Made by a program: the position numbers and the translations under genes
Source: Pelomonas aquatica
Lineage (GTDB): Bacteria; Pseudomonadota; Gammaproteobacteria; Burkholderiales; Burkholderiaceae_C
NCBI RefSeq assembly: GCF_026712205.1
Contig: NZ_JAPPUW010000018.1
Location: 1 to 64,000 of the forward strand
DNA: 64,000 nucleotides
Direction of reading: 5' to 3'
Part shown: positions 17,386-26,668 of the stretch, piece after piece
How the letters are laid out: the number at the start of each line of letters is the position of its first letter
Numbering within the stretch: the stretch's first letter is position 1
The notes under the pieces: model-generated
What the model was told of the DNA's origin: nothing
Database searches by the model: none
Seen by the model: the letters and a program-made list of their open reading frames with translations, nothing else

Positions 17386-17691
17386 TCAAGCCGTCGGTCG
17401 CTGCTCGAATCGATCGAACTTTGGAAAGGGGGGCGGCAACTCAGTAGTGTCCATTCTCTCGACCAGCGCCGCCGGCATGTCATCGCGCATCCAGGTGCAC
17501 ATCAGAGCCAATTGCCGTGGCGTGCCCTGCAGCATCGCTTCCACGGAGTCGTCCATGCGGTTGCGTACCCAGCCGGTGATGCCCAGCGCAAGCGCCTGCT
17601 GCACGCAGGCATGGCGGTAGCCGACGCCTTGCACGCGGCCATACACCCGGACCAATCGGGTGTTGAGCGGGGTGTCGTCATCGCTGTCCAT
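17386..17691 (-). CDS. acyP: Acylphosphatase
   Basis: 101 residues. The core is VYGRVQGVGYRHACVQQALALG, whose Arg (in GYRH) binds the phosphate. The catalytic asparagine is in GITGWVRNRMDDSVEAML. Acylphosphatase hydrolyses carboxyl-phosphate bonds such as 1,3-bisphosphoglycerate and acetyl phosphate. There are about 12 extra residues before the first strand and a short extra C-terminal tail. Single gene; the preceding 163 bp (17223-17385) hold nothing I recognise. Confidence 0.92.
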   Translation of the reverse strand: MDSDDDTPLNTRLVRVYGRVQGVGYRHACVQQALALGITGWVRNRMDDSVEAMLQGTPRQLALMCTWMRDDMPAALVERMDTTELPPPFPKFDRFEQRPTA

Positions 17692-17810
17692 GGCGCTTCT
17701 CCCTCAGTCGAGCGGGCGGCAATCAGCGCTGCCATTGCGTAGTGATGGTACGCACGGCCGGCCGCTACTTCGCCAACGGCCCAGGACACCAAACGCTACG
17801 CCGGCTTCCC

Positions 17811-19574
17811 TCAACCCGCTGCAAACCGCCGCGCCGGGTCGTACGGAAACACGTCGTGCACATGCCCCGCCAGGATGCGTTCCTTGTGGGCCTGCCAGAA
17901 GCCGGCGTCCAGCAGGTCGGCGTGGTGGCGCATGAAGCTCTCGCGCACCTGCGGGTTGCCGAGCAGGAAGGGGCCGAAGGTTTCGGGGAAGACGTCGCGC
18001 GGCGCCACCGGCCACCAGACCTCGCCCGACATCTCCTCCTCCTCGTTGCGCGGCTCGGGCAGGCGGCGGAAGTTGCAGTCGCTCAGGTATTCGATCTCGT
18101 CGTAGTCGTAGAACACGACCTTGCCGTGGCGGGTCACACCGAAGTTCTTCCACAGCATGTCGCCCGGGAAGATGTTGGCCGCGACGAGATCCTTGATCGC
18201 GTTGCCGTACTCGACGACGACGCGCGCCACCTGCTCGGGCGTGGCGTCCTGCAGATAGATGTTGAGCGGCACCATGCGGCGCTCGATGTAGAGGTGGCGG
18301 ATGACGAGGTCGTCACCCGTCTCCTCGACGAGGCTGGGGCAGAAGTGCCGCAGTTCGGCGATCAGCTCCGGCTCGAAGCGGTGGCGCGGGAAGGCCACGC
18401 GCGTGTACTCCAGCGTGTCGGCCATGCGGCCGACGCGGTCGTGGGTCTTCACGAGCAGGTATTTGCTCTGGATGAGTTCGCGGCTGGTGTCCTTCTGCGG
18501 CGGGTAGAAGTCCTTGATGACCTTGAACACGAAGGGCCAGCTCGGCAGGTCGAACACCAGCATGACCATGCCCTTGATGCCCGGCGCGATGCGGAAGCTG
18601 TCGCTGCTGTGCTTCAGGTGGTAGAGGAAGTCGCGGTAGAAGAGGTTCTTGCCCTGCTTCTGCAGGCCCAGGGCCGAATAGATCTCGGAGCGCGGCTTGC
18701 GCGGCATCATCGAGCGCAGGAACTGCACATAGGCGCTGGGCACCTCCATGTCGACGAGGAAGTAGGCCCGCGCGAAGCTGAACAGCATCAGCAGGTCGTC
18801 CTCGCCGAACAGCGCCGCGTCGATGAAGAACGCACCGTCCCGGTCGCGCCGCAGGATGGGCAGCGCGAACGGCGTCTCGCTGAAGCCGTTGATGATCTTG
18901 CCGACGACGTAGGCGCCCTTGTTGCGGTAGAACAGGCTGGACAGCACCTGCAGCTGGAAGTTGGCGCGCCAGCGGAACTCGCCGAGCTGCTGCTTCACGG
19001 CGGCCAGCACGCGGTCCACGTCGGCGTCCAGGTGGGCGAACTCGCCGTCGAGCTGGAAGTTGGTGATGACGCGCCGCAGCGTGTCGCGCAGCGTGCCGGG
19101 CGCCGGGTAGTAGGCACGGTAGGTCGGCAGCGCGGCGGGCTCGTCGTTCTCGATGTACTCGGTCGAGATGGCCGGCCGCACGAAGATGAAGTCGTTGTGG
19201 AAGTAGGCGTGGTGCAGGATGCGCGTGCAGACCGAGTTGAAGAAGGTCTCGGCCAGCTCGGGCTGGTGGTGGTTGGTCAGCAGGCCGATGTAGTGCAGCT
19301 TGACCTGCTGCCAGACCGCCATCGGCAACCCGGACGCCGCGAAGCGCGCCTCCAGCAGCGCACTGGCCTCGGCGACGCGGGTGTCGTAGAACTCGATGCG
19401 CAGCGCCTGCGCACGCTGCTGGCCCTGCCAGTCGCCGCGCTCGAAGCGGACCTTGGCCTCGGCGGACGTGGCGCGGAACAGCCGGTAATGGCGGTCGAAG
19501 CCTTCGAGCAGGGCCAGCGCGATCTCGAAGGCGCGCGGGTCGGTGAGCTTGGGAGGGAAGGCGGCGGCGGTCAT
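17811..19574 (-). CDS. aceK: Isocitrate dehydrogenase kinase/phosphatase
   Basis: 587 residues, the expected AceK length. It switches isocitrate dehydrogenase off by phosphorylation and on by dephosphorylation at one active site, sending carbon into the glyoxylate shunt during growth on acetate or fatty acids. Visible family segments are [20 protein letters not shown] (nucleotide loop and lysine), [15 protein letters not shown], and the catalytic [20 protein letters not shown] region with FYDYDEI. It lies downstream of the carbonic anhydrase gene on the same strand. Its presence beside acyl-CoA genes fits fatty-acid/branched-chain catabolism. No aceA/aceB is in view. Confidence 0.97.
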   Translation of the reverse strand: MTAAAFPPKLTDPRAFEIALALLEGFDRHYRLFRATSAEAKVRFERGDWQGQQRAQALRIEFYDTRVAEASALLEARFAASGLPMAVWQQVKLHYIGLLTNHHQPELAETFFNSVCTRILHHAYFHNDFIFVRPAISTEYIENDEPAALPTYRAYYPAPGTLRDTLRRVITNFQLDGEFAHLDADVDRVLAAVKQQLGEFRWRANFQLQVLSSLFYRNKGAYVVGKIINGFSETPFALPILRRDRDGAFFIDAALFGEDDLLMLFSFARAYFLVDMEVPSAYVQFLRSMMPRKPRSEIYSALGLQKQGKNLFYRDFLYHLKHSSDSFRIAPGIKGMVMLVFDLPSWPFVFKVIKDFYPPQKDTSRELIQSKYLLVKTHDRVGRMADTLEYTRVAFPRHRFEPELIAELRHFCPSLVEETGDDLVIRHLYIERRMVPLNIYLQDATPEQVARVVVEYGNAIKDLVAANIFPGDMLWKNFGVTRHGKVVFYDYDEIEYLSDCNFRRLPEPRNEEEEMSGEVWWPVAPRDVFPETFGPFLLGNPQVRESFMRHHADLLDAGFWQAHKERILAGHVHDVFPYDPARRFAAG

Positions 19575-19622
19575 CGGGCGCGGGGGTGGCCGGTTCGGCG
19601 CAAGGCCGGCGCCGGCACGCCT

Positions 19623-20306
19623 TCAGGCCGGGGCGCCCGGGGCCGGGTAGCGCGCCTTCAGGGCCGCCAGCGCGCGCCTGAACGAGGGCTCGACGGCCGA
19701 TGCGTCGTCCACCGTCATCGCGAGGTCGTTGAGCAGGCCGTTGTGCAGGCCGTAGACCCAGCCGTGGATGACCACGGGCTGGCCGCGCGCCCAGGCGTCC
19801 TGCACCACCGTCGTGTGGCAGGCGTTGCGCGCCTGGTGCAGCACGTTGAGCTCGCACAGCGCGTTCACGCGGCTGGCCCCGGGCAGCGTGTCCAGCCATT
19901 CCTGGTGCACATTGCGCACGTCCTGCACATGGCGCAGCCAGTTGTCGACCAGGCCCACGCGCAGATCCTTCAGCGCCGCGACGACGCCGCCGCAGTTGCT
20001 GTGGCCGACGATGATGATGTGGCGCACCTGGAGCTGGTCGACGGCGAACTGCATGACGGACAGGCAGTTCAGGTCCGAGTGCACGACGACATTGGCGACG
20101 TTGCGGTGCACGAACAGCTCGCCGGGCAGCAGGTCGACGAGCTCGTTGGCCGGCACGCGGCTGTCGGCGCAGCCTATCCACAGGTATTGCGGCGTCTGCT
20201 GCTTGAGCAGGCGCGAGAAGAAGCCCGGCTCGCCGGCCTCGGTCTCCGCGGCCCAGCGCTTGTTGTTGTCGAGCAGATCCTGCAGTTCGTGATTGGTCGT
20301 CGTCAT
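19623..20306 (-). CDS. can: Beta-class carbonic anhydrase
   Basis: Zinc enzyme interconverting CO2 and bicarbonate, 227 residues, matching E. coli Can in length. Zinc ligands Cys46, His102 and Cys105 and the Asp48/Arg50 dyad are in CADSRVPANEL and GHSNCGG. It should supply bicarbonate to carboxylases in the cytoplasm. It lies between aceK and the isovaleryl-CoA dehydrogenase gene, all on the minus strand; 118 bp separate it from the latter and hold a small ATCCGC-TTT-GCGGAT hairpin (about 20345-20359). Confidence 0.96.
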   Translation of the reverse strand: MTTTNHELQDLLDNNKRWAAETEAGEPGFFSRLLKQQTPQYLWIGCADSRVPANELVDLLPGELFVHRNVANVVVHSDLNCLSVMQFAVDQLQVRHIIIVGHSNCGGVVAALKDLRVGLVDNWLRHVQDVRNVHQEWLDTLPGASRVNALCELNVLHQARNACHTTVVQDAWARGQPVVIHGWVYGLHNGLLNDLAMTVDDASAVEPSFRRALAALKARYPAPGAPA

Positions 20307-20424
20307 GCCGCCATTTTCTCATCCAGGGGTTACATCGTTTGGCTACGGCACACATCCGCTTTGCGGATATGACCCTTCGCCGCAACGGCGCCGCTCTGCG
20401 GCTTGTTGTCCGTCCCCTCGACCA

Positions 20425-21603
20425 TTACATGGTCTCGGCAAACAGCTCGCGGCCGATCAGCATGCGGCGGATCTCGCTGGTGCCGGCGCCGATCTCGTAG
20501 AGCTTGGCGTCGCGCCACAGCCGGCCCAGCGGGTACTCGTTGATATAGCCGTTGCCGCCGAAGATCTGCACGCCCTCGCCGGCCATCCAGGTGGCCTTCT
20601 CGGCGCACCACAGGATCACCGAGGCGCAGTCCTTGCGCACCTGGCGCACATGCTCGGCGCCCAGCATGTCGAGGTTCTTGGCCACCGTGTAGGCGAAGCT
20701 GCGGCCGGCCTGCAGCACGGTGTACATGTCGGCCACCTTGCCCTGGATGAGCTGGAACTCGCCGATGCTCTGGCCGAACTGCCTGCGGTCGTGGATGTAG
20801 GGTACGACGTTGTCCATGACCGATTGCATGATGCCCAGCGGGCCGCCGGTGAGCACGGCGCGCTCGTAGTCCAGGCCCGACATCAACACCTTGGCACCCC
20901 CATTCACCGTGCCCAGCACGTTCTCGGCCGGCACCTCGACGTCCTGGAACACCAGCTCGCCGGTGTGCGAGCCACGCATGCCGAGCTTGTCGAGCTTCTG
21001 CGCGATGGAGAAGCCCTTCATGCCCTTCTCGATCAGGAAGGCCGTCACGCCGCGCGCGCCCAGCTCGGGCTCGGTCTTGGCGTAGACCACCAGCGTGTCG
21101 GCGTCGGGGCCGTTGGTGATCCACATCTTGCTGCCGTTGAGGACGTAGTAGCCGCCCTTGTCGTCGGCGCGCAGCTTCATGCTGATGACGTCGGAGCCCG
21201 CGCCCGGCTCGCTCATCGCCAGCGCGCCGACATGCTCGCCGCTGATGAGCCTGGGCAGGTACTTGGCGCGCTGCGCGTCGTTGCCGTTGCGCTTGATCTG
21301 GTTCACGCACAGATTGCTGTGCGCGCCATAGGACAGGCCCACCGACGCGCTGGCGCGGCTGATCTCCTCCATCGCGACCATATGGGCCAGATAGCCCATG
21401 TTGGCGCCGCCGTACTGCTCGGGCACCGTGATGCCGAGCACGCCGAGTTCGCCCATCTTGCGCCACAGGTCCATCGGGAACCGGTCGCTGCGGTCGATCT
21501 CGGCCGCGCGCGGCGCGATCTCTTGTTCGGCAAAGGCGCGCACCGCGTCGCGCAGTGCGTCGATGTCCTCGCCGAGTTGGAAGTTGAGGCCGGGCAGATT
21601 CAT
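20425..21603 (-). CDS. ivd: Isovaleryl-CoA dehydrogenase
   Basis: FAD enzyme of leucine degradation, 392 residues. It has the acyl-CoA dehydrogenase signatures [14 protein letters not shown] and [19 protein letters not shown]. The diagnostic feature is the catalytic Glu247 in [16 protein letters not shown]. The usual C-terminal glutamate position is instead occupied in [12 protein letters not shown], as in human IVD. Electrons pass to ETF. The rest of the leucine (liu) genes are not here. A TTGACGTAAACGTCAA palindrome lies 62-77 bp upstream. Confidence 0.95.
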   Translation of the reverse strand: MNLPGLNFQLGEDIDALRDAVRAFAEQEIAPRAAEIDRSDRFPMDLWRKMGELGVLGITVPEQYGGANMGYLAHMVAMEEISRASASVGLSYGAHSNLCVNQIKRNGNDAQRAKYLPRLISGEHVGALAMSEPGAGSDVISMKLRADDKGGYYVLNGSKMWITNGPDADTLVVYAKTEPELGARGVTAFLIEKGMKGFSIAQKLDKLGMRGSHTGELVFQDVEVPAENVLGTVNGGAKVLMSGLDYERAVLTGGPLGIMQSVMDNVVPYIHDRRQFGQSIGEFQLIQGKVADMYTVLQAGRSFAYTVAKNLDMLGAEHVRQVRKDCASVILWCAEKATWMAGEGVQIFGGNGYINEYPLGRLWRDAKLYEIGAGTSEIRRMLIGRELFAETM

Positions 21604-21664
21604 GGTGGAGTCTCCTGTCCGCCAGGCCTGACCCGCGGGTGGCGGGGCGCCGGGCGCTCGTTAA

Positions 21665-21680
21665 TTGACGTAAACGTCAA
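21665..21680. promoter_or_regulatory. Palindrome upstream of ivd, LiuR-like operator
   Basis: TTGACGTAAACGTCAA shares its arms with the palindrome before the thiolase gene (11538-11559) at a similar distance from the start codon. It is likely a site for a regulator of branched-chain amino acid or fatty acid catabolism (MerR-type LiuR by resemblance). Confidence 0.65.
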
Positions 21681-21700
21681 CTGTAGCAAGCGCGGCTGAC

Positions 21701-22585
21701 TCAGGCCGTTTGCGGCAGCAGCCGACGCACCAGCGGGTGGCTGATCTTCTTGTCGGTGCCGACCGCGTAGAACTGCTCGGCCAGGCCCTCGGCGCGGCCG
21801 ACGTTGACGACGCCGTAGCGGCTCGTCAGCGCATCGTCCACGGCCGTCGCCGCCGGGAACACGCCCAAGCCCTCGCTGCCGAAGGTCGCCAGCAGCGCGC
21901 TGTCCTCGAACTCGCCGGCCACGCGCGGGCGCAGGCCGAGGTCGGCCAGCCACTGGTCCAGGCGCGGGCGCAGCGCCGCGTGCGAGGTCGGCAGCAGCAG
22001 CGGCACATCGGCCAGCGAGGCGGGAAAGTCACGCGCCGCGTCCGCGGCCCAGCGCGGATGCGCATACCAGGCGATGGGCGAGCTGCCCAGCGAATGGCTG
22101 TAGACGCGCAGATTGGGGTTGGACGGCGCGGGCCGGTCGGCCAGCACGACGTCGAGCCGGTGCAGGGCCAGGTCACCGAGCAGGTCGTCGAACTCGTCCT
22201 CGTGGCAGAGCAGGCGCAGCTGCGGCGTGTCGAGGATGGGGGCCAGCAGGCGCTGCGCGACGAGCTTGGGCAGGCCGTCCGAGATGCCCACGGCCAGGCG
22301 CAGGGTCGGCACGTCGACGGCCTCGCGCACGCGCTCGGGCAGGGTCTCGCCGAGCGAGAATATCTGCTCCGCCAGGTCCAGCGCCGTGCTGCCGGCCTCG
22401 GTCAGCGCCACCCCCCGGCCGGCCGGCTTCAGCAGCGCCGCGCCCAGGGCCTGCTCCAGCTCGCGCACCTGGGTCGACACCGTCTGCACCGACAGGCCCA
22501 GCCTGGTCGCCGCGCGCGTCAGGCCGCCCTCCTTGGCCACGGCCCAGAAGTAGTACAGGTGGCGGTAGCTGAAGCTCAGGCTCAT
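21701..22585 (-). CDS. NhaR-like LysR family regulator
   Basis: 294 residues. The N-terminus YRHLYYFWAVAKEGGLTRAA followed by VQTVSTQVRELEQALG and LKPAGRGVALTEAG matches the NhaR branch of LysR regulators, which in E. coli activates the Na+/H+ antiporter gene nhaA in response to sodium. Here it is divergent from a YccA/Bax-inhibitor-like membrane protein gene with no antiporter adjacent. An AGAAT-N12-ATTCT dyad lies in the shared intergenic region. Confidence 0.88.
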   Translation of the reverse strand: MSLSFSYRHLYYFWAVAKEGGLTRAATRLGLSVQTVSTQVRELEQALGAALLKPAGRGVALTEAGSTALDLAEQIFSLGETLPERVREAVDVPTLRLAVGISDGLPKLVAQRLLAPILDTPQLRLLCHEDEFDDLLGDLALHRLDVVLADRPAPSNPNLRVYSHSLGSSPIAWYAHPRWAADAARDFPASLADVPLLLPTSHAALRPRLDQWLADLGLRPRVAGEFEDSALLATFGSEGLGVFPAATAVDDALTSRYGVVNVGRAEGLAEQFYAVGTDKKISHPLVRRLLPQTA

Positions 22586-22606
22586 CGCGGACTCAGCAAG
22601 TTATCC

Positions 22607-22628
22607 AGAATTAATGCTTCCTGATTCT
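22607..22628. promoter_or_regulatory. Possible LysR-type dyad between nhaR-like and yccA-like genes
   Basis: AGAAT-N12-ATTCT, 22 bp after the regulator's start codon region and 63 bp before the yccA-like start, in an AT-rich divergent gap. Consistent with a T-N11-A type LysR site; a single copy, so weak. Confidence 0.35.
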
Positions 22629-22690
22629 CTGCTTTTATTTGCTGCATGGCCTGCCTAAGCTGCGCCGTTTCTTCCAGCTGGAGGTCTGCC

Positions 22691-23368
22691 ATGCAAACCC
22701 GCTCCGCTGCCGTGGCCCTGCCCCACGGCACCACGCTCGACCGCGGCACCGCCCACCGCGTGCTGCGCAACACCCATGCCCTGCTGGCCATGACGCTGCT
22801 GCTCAGCGCCGCCGTCGCCGCGGCGGCCGTGGCCTTCCGGCTGCCGGCGCCAGGCCCGATCCTGACTCTGGCGGCCTATTTCGGCCTGCTGTTCGGCATC
22901 CACAGGCTGAAGAACCGCGGCGCCGCCGTCGGCCTCGTGTTCGCGCTGACCGGCTTCATGGGCTGGACGCTGGGCCCGCTGCTCACGCGCACGCTGGCCA
23001 TGCCTGCCGGCGGCCAGGCCGTCATGCTGGCGCTGGGCGCCACCGGCGCGGTCTTCCTGGCGCTGTCGGCCTATGCAACGACGACCAAGCGCGACCTGTC
23101 GTGGATGGGCGGCTTGCTGTTCTCCGGCATGGTCGTCGCGCTGCTGGCCGGCCTGGCCGCCGTGTTCTTCGAGATCCCGGCGCTGGCGCTGGCGGTCTCG
23201 GCCGTCGTCGCCCTGCTGTCCGCGGGCCTGATCCTGTTCGAGACCCGGCAGATCGTGGACGGCGGCGAGACCAACTATGTGCTGGCCACGGTCAGCCTGT
23301 TCGTGTCGGTCTTCAACCTGTTCACGAGCCTGCTGCAGCTGTTCGGCTTCATGGGCTCGGACGACTGA
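22691..23368 (+). CDS. Bax inhibitor-1/YccA family membrane protein
   Basis: 225 residues with seven hydrophobic helices after a short N-terminal tail. The C-terminal signature is ILFETRQIVDGGETNYVLAT, with the paired acidic residues typical of BI-1/YccA proteins. In E. coli YccA modulates the FtsH protease; other members are pH-sensitive Ca leak channels. The start at 22691 is fixed by GGAGG 6 nt upstream. It is convergent with the GNAT gene, with 9 bp between stops. Confidence 0.92.
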   Translation: MQTRSAAVALPHGTTLDRGTAHRVLRNTHALLAMTLLLSAAVAAAAVAFRLPAPGPILTLAAYFGLLFGIHRLKNRGAAVGLVFALTGFMGWTLGPLLTRTLAMPAGGQAVMLALGATGAVFLALSAYATTTKRDLSWMGGLLFSGMVVALLAGLAAVFFEIPALALAVSAVVALLSAGLILFETRQIVDGGETNYVLATVSLFVSVFNLFTSLLQLFGFMGSDD

Positions 23369-23377
23369 TACGGCGCG

Positions 23378-24022
23378 CTAGGCCGCCGGCGGGAACATCA
23401 GCTCGAACAGCGCCCGGGTGCGCGGCGTCAGGTGGGCCGGATCGGGGCGCAGCATCTCGGCGTCGGACACGAGGATCTTGCCGAACACGGCCTCGTAGAC
23501 CCGCTTCACGAGCCCGTCCCGGCCGACCTCGCGGTCATAGCCCGGCGCGAAGCCGACCAGCTGGTAGCCGGCGCGCTCCAGCGCCATCTGCATATGCGGC
23601 GTCTTCAGCGTCGCCATCGTGTAGACGAACTCGGCGCCGCAGGCACGGCAGACGCGCTCCGTGCCCAGCATGCAGCTGACCGCCACCTTCGAGCCGCGGT
23701 GCTCGGGGGCGACGATCAGGATGCGGCCGTAGATGGACAAGGCGTCGTCCTCGCGCTCGAAGGACCACATGCCCGCCAGTTCCCCGGCGCACTCGATCAG
23801 CAGCACATAGATGTCGCGCTCGGCCTCGCCGGCCAGGCAGGTCTTGTCCAGGTAGAACGCCTCGCGCACATAGCAACTGCCCGCGCCGACGACGATGTCC
23901 GGGTGCCACTGGCGCACCTTCGCGGCAAGCTCGGGAACGTCTTCGCGGCGCAGCTGCCTGAAGGCATAGCCGGCCGGCAAGGGGATGAGTTCGCTGGTCT
24001 CGGCAATGCTGGTCCACCTCAT
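23378..24022 (-). CDS. GNAT-like acetyltransferase
   Basis: 214 residues. The central part (about 70-150) looks like a GNAT fold: a strand with YVLLIECAGELAGMWSF, then RILIVAPEHRGSKVAVSCML in the place of the acetyl-CoA-binding beta4-alpha3 (R/Q-x-x-G-x-A/S-like, here HRGSKVA). The ATG at 24022 is preferred over an upstream TTG because GGAGGGAG lies about 7 nt before it. The substrate is unknown. Not linked to the flanking genes by spacing. Confidence 0.7.
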   Translation of the reverse strand: MRWTSIAETSELIPLPAGYAFRQLRREDVPELAAKVRQWHPDIVVGAGSCYVREAFYLDKTCLAGEAERDIYVLLIECAGELAGMWSFEREDDALSIYGRILIVAPEHRGSKVAVSCMLGTERVCRACGAEFVYTMATLKTPHMQMALERAGYQLVGFAPGYDREVGRDGLVKRVYEAVFGKILVSDAEMLRPDPAHLTPRTRALFELMFPPAA

Positions 24023-24082
24023 GTCCAACTCCCTCCGATGCGTTGCTGAAACAGGAAACCGGCCGGCCGCCGCGAGTGCCGC

Positions 24083-25171
24083 TCAGGCCGAGGCGCCCAG
24101 GCGCAGCGGCGGCCGCAGCCGCGGCGCGGCGTCGGACTGACGACGCACGAGCTCGAAGTCCATCAGCTCGTGCTCGGGCGCCAGCGGCTCGCCGGCGCGG
24201 CGCGCGCGGATGTGGCGCACCAGCAGGTCCACGGCCGCGCCGGCCATCTCCATGATGGGCTGGCGCACGGTCGTCAGCTCGGGCCAGATCGTCGTGGCCA
24301 GCGGCGCATCGTCGAAGCCGACGACGGTCAGGTCGCTGGGCACGTCAAGTCCCAGGCGGTGCGCGATGGCGACGGTGGCGGCGGCCATGTCGTCGTTGCT
24401 GGCGAAGACGGCCGTGGGCCGGCGCTCCTGCGCCAGCAGCTGCTCGGCCGCGTCCAGGCCCGAGCGGTAGGTGAACATGCCCTGGGCGACGACCTCCTCC
24501 TCGGCGATGTCGAGGCCGGCATCGGCCATCGCCGCATGGAAGCCCGCGAGGCGGCGCGCGCTGCTGCTCTGGTAGGGGTCGCCGATGATGAAGCCCAGCC
24601 GGTGGTGGCCCAGGCTGAGCAGATGGCGCGTCATCTCGTAGGCGGCCTGGTAGTCGTCGATGCCGACGGCGCAGACGGCCTCGGGCGGCATGCCGCTGGA
24701 CACGACGACGGCCGGCGTGCCGGTGTCGGCCACCAGCTTGAGCAGGGGCTGCGAGTCGCAGAAGGGCGGCGGCAGGATGAGGCCGTCGATGCCGTTGGCG
24801 ATCATCTCGGCGACCGGCTTCTCCTCGCCGTCGCGCGCGGCCTCGCAGCGCTGCACCACCAGCTGCACATGGCGCAGGCTGGCCTTGTTCAGCAGGCCGA
24901 TCAGGAACTCGTTGAGGTAGCCGGCCGTCGGGTCGATGTAGAGCATGCCGATGCGGATGGGCTCCGAGCCGGCCAGGTGGCGGGCGGCCTGATTGGGCAC
25001 GTAGTTCAGCTCGGCGACGGCGGCCTGGACCTTCTCGCGCGTGCCGGGACGCACGTTCTGCTCGCCGTTGATGACCCGCGACACCGTCATGGGCGACACC
25101 CCGGCGAGACTCGCCACGTCGGCGATGGTGGCGACCTTGGGGCTGCGCCCGGCACGAGCGGTTGGCTTCAA
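24083..25171 (-). CDS. LacI family transcriptional regulator of the xylan locus
   Basis: About 362 residues. The LacI HTH is VATIADVASLAGVSPMTVSR, followed by the hinge and a periplasmic-binding-protein-like effector domain ending in the usual VGFDDAPLATTIWPELTTV segment. No ATG fits. I use a TTG at 25171, which puts the HTH near residue 13; another TTG at 25237 is possible but would lie inside an operator. The gene is divergent from the ROK gene. Palindromes of LacI type (TGGTTGCGCAATCA and TGGTAGCGCTACAT) lie in the shared gap, and near-identical sites recur at two other promoters of the locus, so it is the probable pathway repressor responding to xylose or xylo-oligosaccharides. Confidence 0.9.
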   Translation of the reverse strand: MKPTARAGRSPKVATIADVASLAGVSPMTVSRVINGEQNVRPGTREKVQAAVAELNYVPNQAARHLAGSEPIRIGMLYIDPTAGYLNEFLIGLLNKASLRHVQLVVQRCEAARDGEEKPVAEMIANGIDGLILPPPFCDSQPLLKLVADTGTPAVVVSSGMPPEAVCAVGIDDYQAAYEMTRHLLSLGHHRLGFIIGDPYQSSSARRLAGFHAAMADAGLDIAEEEVVAQGMFTYRSGLDAAEQLLAQERRPTAVFASNDDMAAATVAIAHRLGLDVPSDLTVVGFDDAPLATTIWPELTTVRQPIMEMAGAAVDLLVRHIRARRAGEPLAPEHELMDFELVRRQSDAAPRLRPPLRLGASA

Positions 25172-25226
25172 AGGGGTCTTTCGAGTGTTGATCCGGCCAA
25201 TGTAGCGGGCCGGCGGCGGCGCGATT

Positions 25227-25240
25227 TGGTTGCGCAATCA
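25227..25240. promoter_or_regulatory. LacI-type operator 1
   Basis: TGGTTGCGCAATCA, a near-perfect palindrome of consensus TGRTWRCGCWAYCA, 56 bp before the chosen lacI start. It suggests autoregulation and is the first of five copies in the xylan locus. Confidence 0.75.
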
Positions 25241-25366
25241 TAGACCGCGAACCAGTGTCGCACCGGGCGGATGCCGCGACGGCTTGGAAGTGCCCGGGCC
25301 GGCAGCGGTCTGCCCAGATCGGGTTTTGCCCGGATGTTAGAGATTCCAGGCTTGCGCAAAGCAAAA

Positions 25367-25380
25367 TGGTAGCGCTACAT
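25367..25380. promoter_or_regulatory. LacI-type operator 2
   Basis: TGGTAGCGCTACAT, centred 140 bp from operator 1 and about 95 bp before the ROK gene. It closely resembles the TGTTAGCGCTACCA-type xylose operators known from Caulobacter. A weaker TTGCGCAA core lies 18 bp to the left. The pair could allow looping across the divergent promoters. Confidence 0.75.
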
Positions 25381-25468
25381 TTAAGCCCGCAAACCCGCCG
25401 CGCCACTAGCGCCGCACGCCGGAGACCCCCTTGAGCCCACGCGCCGCCGACCGCACCCCGCCCCCACC

Positions 25469-26668
25469 ATGCAGCTGACCGGCGACCAGCATCTGCTGAA
25501 GACCCTGAACCGCATGGCCATCGTGCGGCGGCTCAGCGCCCACCCCGGCCAGTCGCGCGCGGCCCTGGCCGAGGCGCTGATGCTGACCAAGTCCACCGTC
25601 AGCGGCCTGGTGCGCGAGCTGATCGACGAGGGCTGGCTGCTGGAGCGCGAGGTCGTCGCCACCGGCGAGCTGGGCCGCCGGCCAACGCCGCTGTTCATCC
25701 ACCAGGGCCGGCTCGTGCTGCTGGGCGCCGAGGTCGGCGTGGACGGCGTGCACGCCATCGCCACCTCGTTGACCGGCGACATCCTCGCGCGGCTGCGCAG
25801 CCCGCTGGACGCCGGCCACGACGCGCACGCGGCGCTGGCCCGGCTCGCGCGCCTGCTGCTGCAGCTGCAGGCGCCGCTGGACGGCGCCAGCCAAAGGGTC
25901 GTCGGCATCGGCGTGGGCCTGCCCGGCGGCGTGGACGAGCCCAGCGGCCACCTGCACTTCGCGCCCAACCTCGGCTGGCGCGACCTGCCCGCCGCGCGGC
26001 TGCTGGCCGGCCATCTGCGCGGCACGGCGCTGCAGGCCGCGCCCCTCTACCTGCAGAACGAGGCCGACGCGGCCGTCATCGGCGAGCTGGAGTTCGCCGC
26101 CGAGCGCCGGCCCGACCCCTTGGTCTACCTGAGCCTCGGCCTGGGCGTCGGGGCCGGCGTCGTCGTCGAGGACCGGCTGCTGACCGGCGCGCGCGGCCTG
26201 GCCGGCGAGGTCGGCCACACGACGCTGCAGCTCGACGGCCCGGCCTGCTCCTGCGGCCGCCTGGGCTGCGCCGAGGCACTGGTGGGCTTTCGCGCGATGC
26301 TGCCCGCCGACGCGGCCGGCGCCGGCCTGGCCGAGGTGCAGCGCCGGCTGGCCGACGCCCCGGCCGACACCGCCGCCGCCATCGCGCGCGCGGGCCGCTA
26401 CCTCGGCATGCTGCTGGGCAACCTCTGCGCCGCCTACGACCCCGGCAGCATCGTGCTCGGCGGCCCCGCCGTCGAGCTCGGCGCGACCCTGCTGCAACCC
26501 GCCTTCCAGATGCTGGAGCGCCATGCCGGCGCCGCCGGCCTGCGGCCGCCGCTGGTGACCGTCTCGCGCTTCGGCGCCGACGCGGTCGCCGTGGGCGCCG
26601 CAGCGCTGGCCCGCTACCGACTCACCCGCCCCCTGATCGCCGCCAGCCGCCTGGCCGCGGCCGCCTAG
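25469..26668 (+). CDS. ROK family transcriptional regulator, XylR-like
   Basis: 399 residues. A winged HTH comes first (about 10-70: SRAALAEALMLTKSTVSGLV), then a ROK sugar-kinase-like domain with the zinc motif CSCGRLGCAEAL preceded by GEVGHTTLQL. The HTH plus ROK layout is that of XylR/Mlc repressors. It is the first plus-strand gene of the xylose segment and is followed by the xylosidase, transporter, xylA and xylB genes. Two sugar regulators back to back suggest dual control, one perhaps sensing xylose and the other an oligosaccharide. A 266-bp palindromic element starts at its stop codon. Confidence 0.9.
   Translation: MQLTGDQHLLKTLNRMAIVRRLSAHPGQSRAALAEALMLTKSTVSGLVRELIDEGWLLEREVVATGELGRRPTPLFIHQGRLVLLGAEVGVDGVHAIATSLTGDILARLRSPLDAGHDAHAALARLARLLLQLQAPLDGASQRVVGIGVGLPGGVDEPSGHLHFAPNLGWRDLPAARLLAGHLRGTALQAAPLYLQNEADAAVIGELEFAAERRPDPLVYLSLGLGVGAGVVVEDRLLTGARGLAGEVGHTTLQLDGPACSCGRLGCAEALVGFRAMLPADAAGAGLAEVQRRLADAPADTAAAIARAGRYLGMLLGNLCAAYDPGSIVLGGPAVELGATLLQPAFQMLERHAGAAGLRPPLVTVSRFGADAVAVGAAALARYRLTRPLIAASRLAAAA

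Noticed and set aside
20345-20359. ATCCGC-TTT-GCGGAT hairpin between the carbonic anhydrase and ivd genes as a riboswitch or terminator
   Set aside because: Six-base stem only, no U-run and no further conserved structure; mentioned in the can entry but not called separately.
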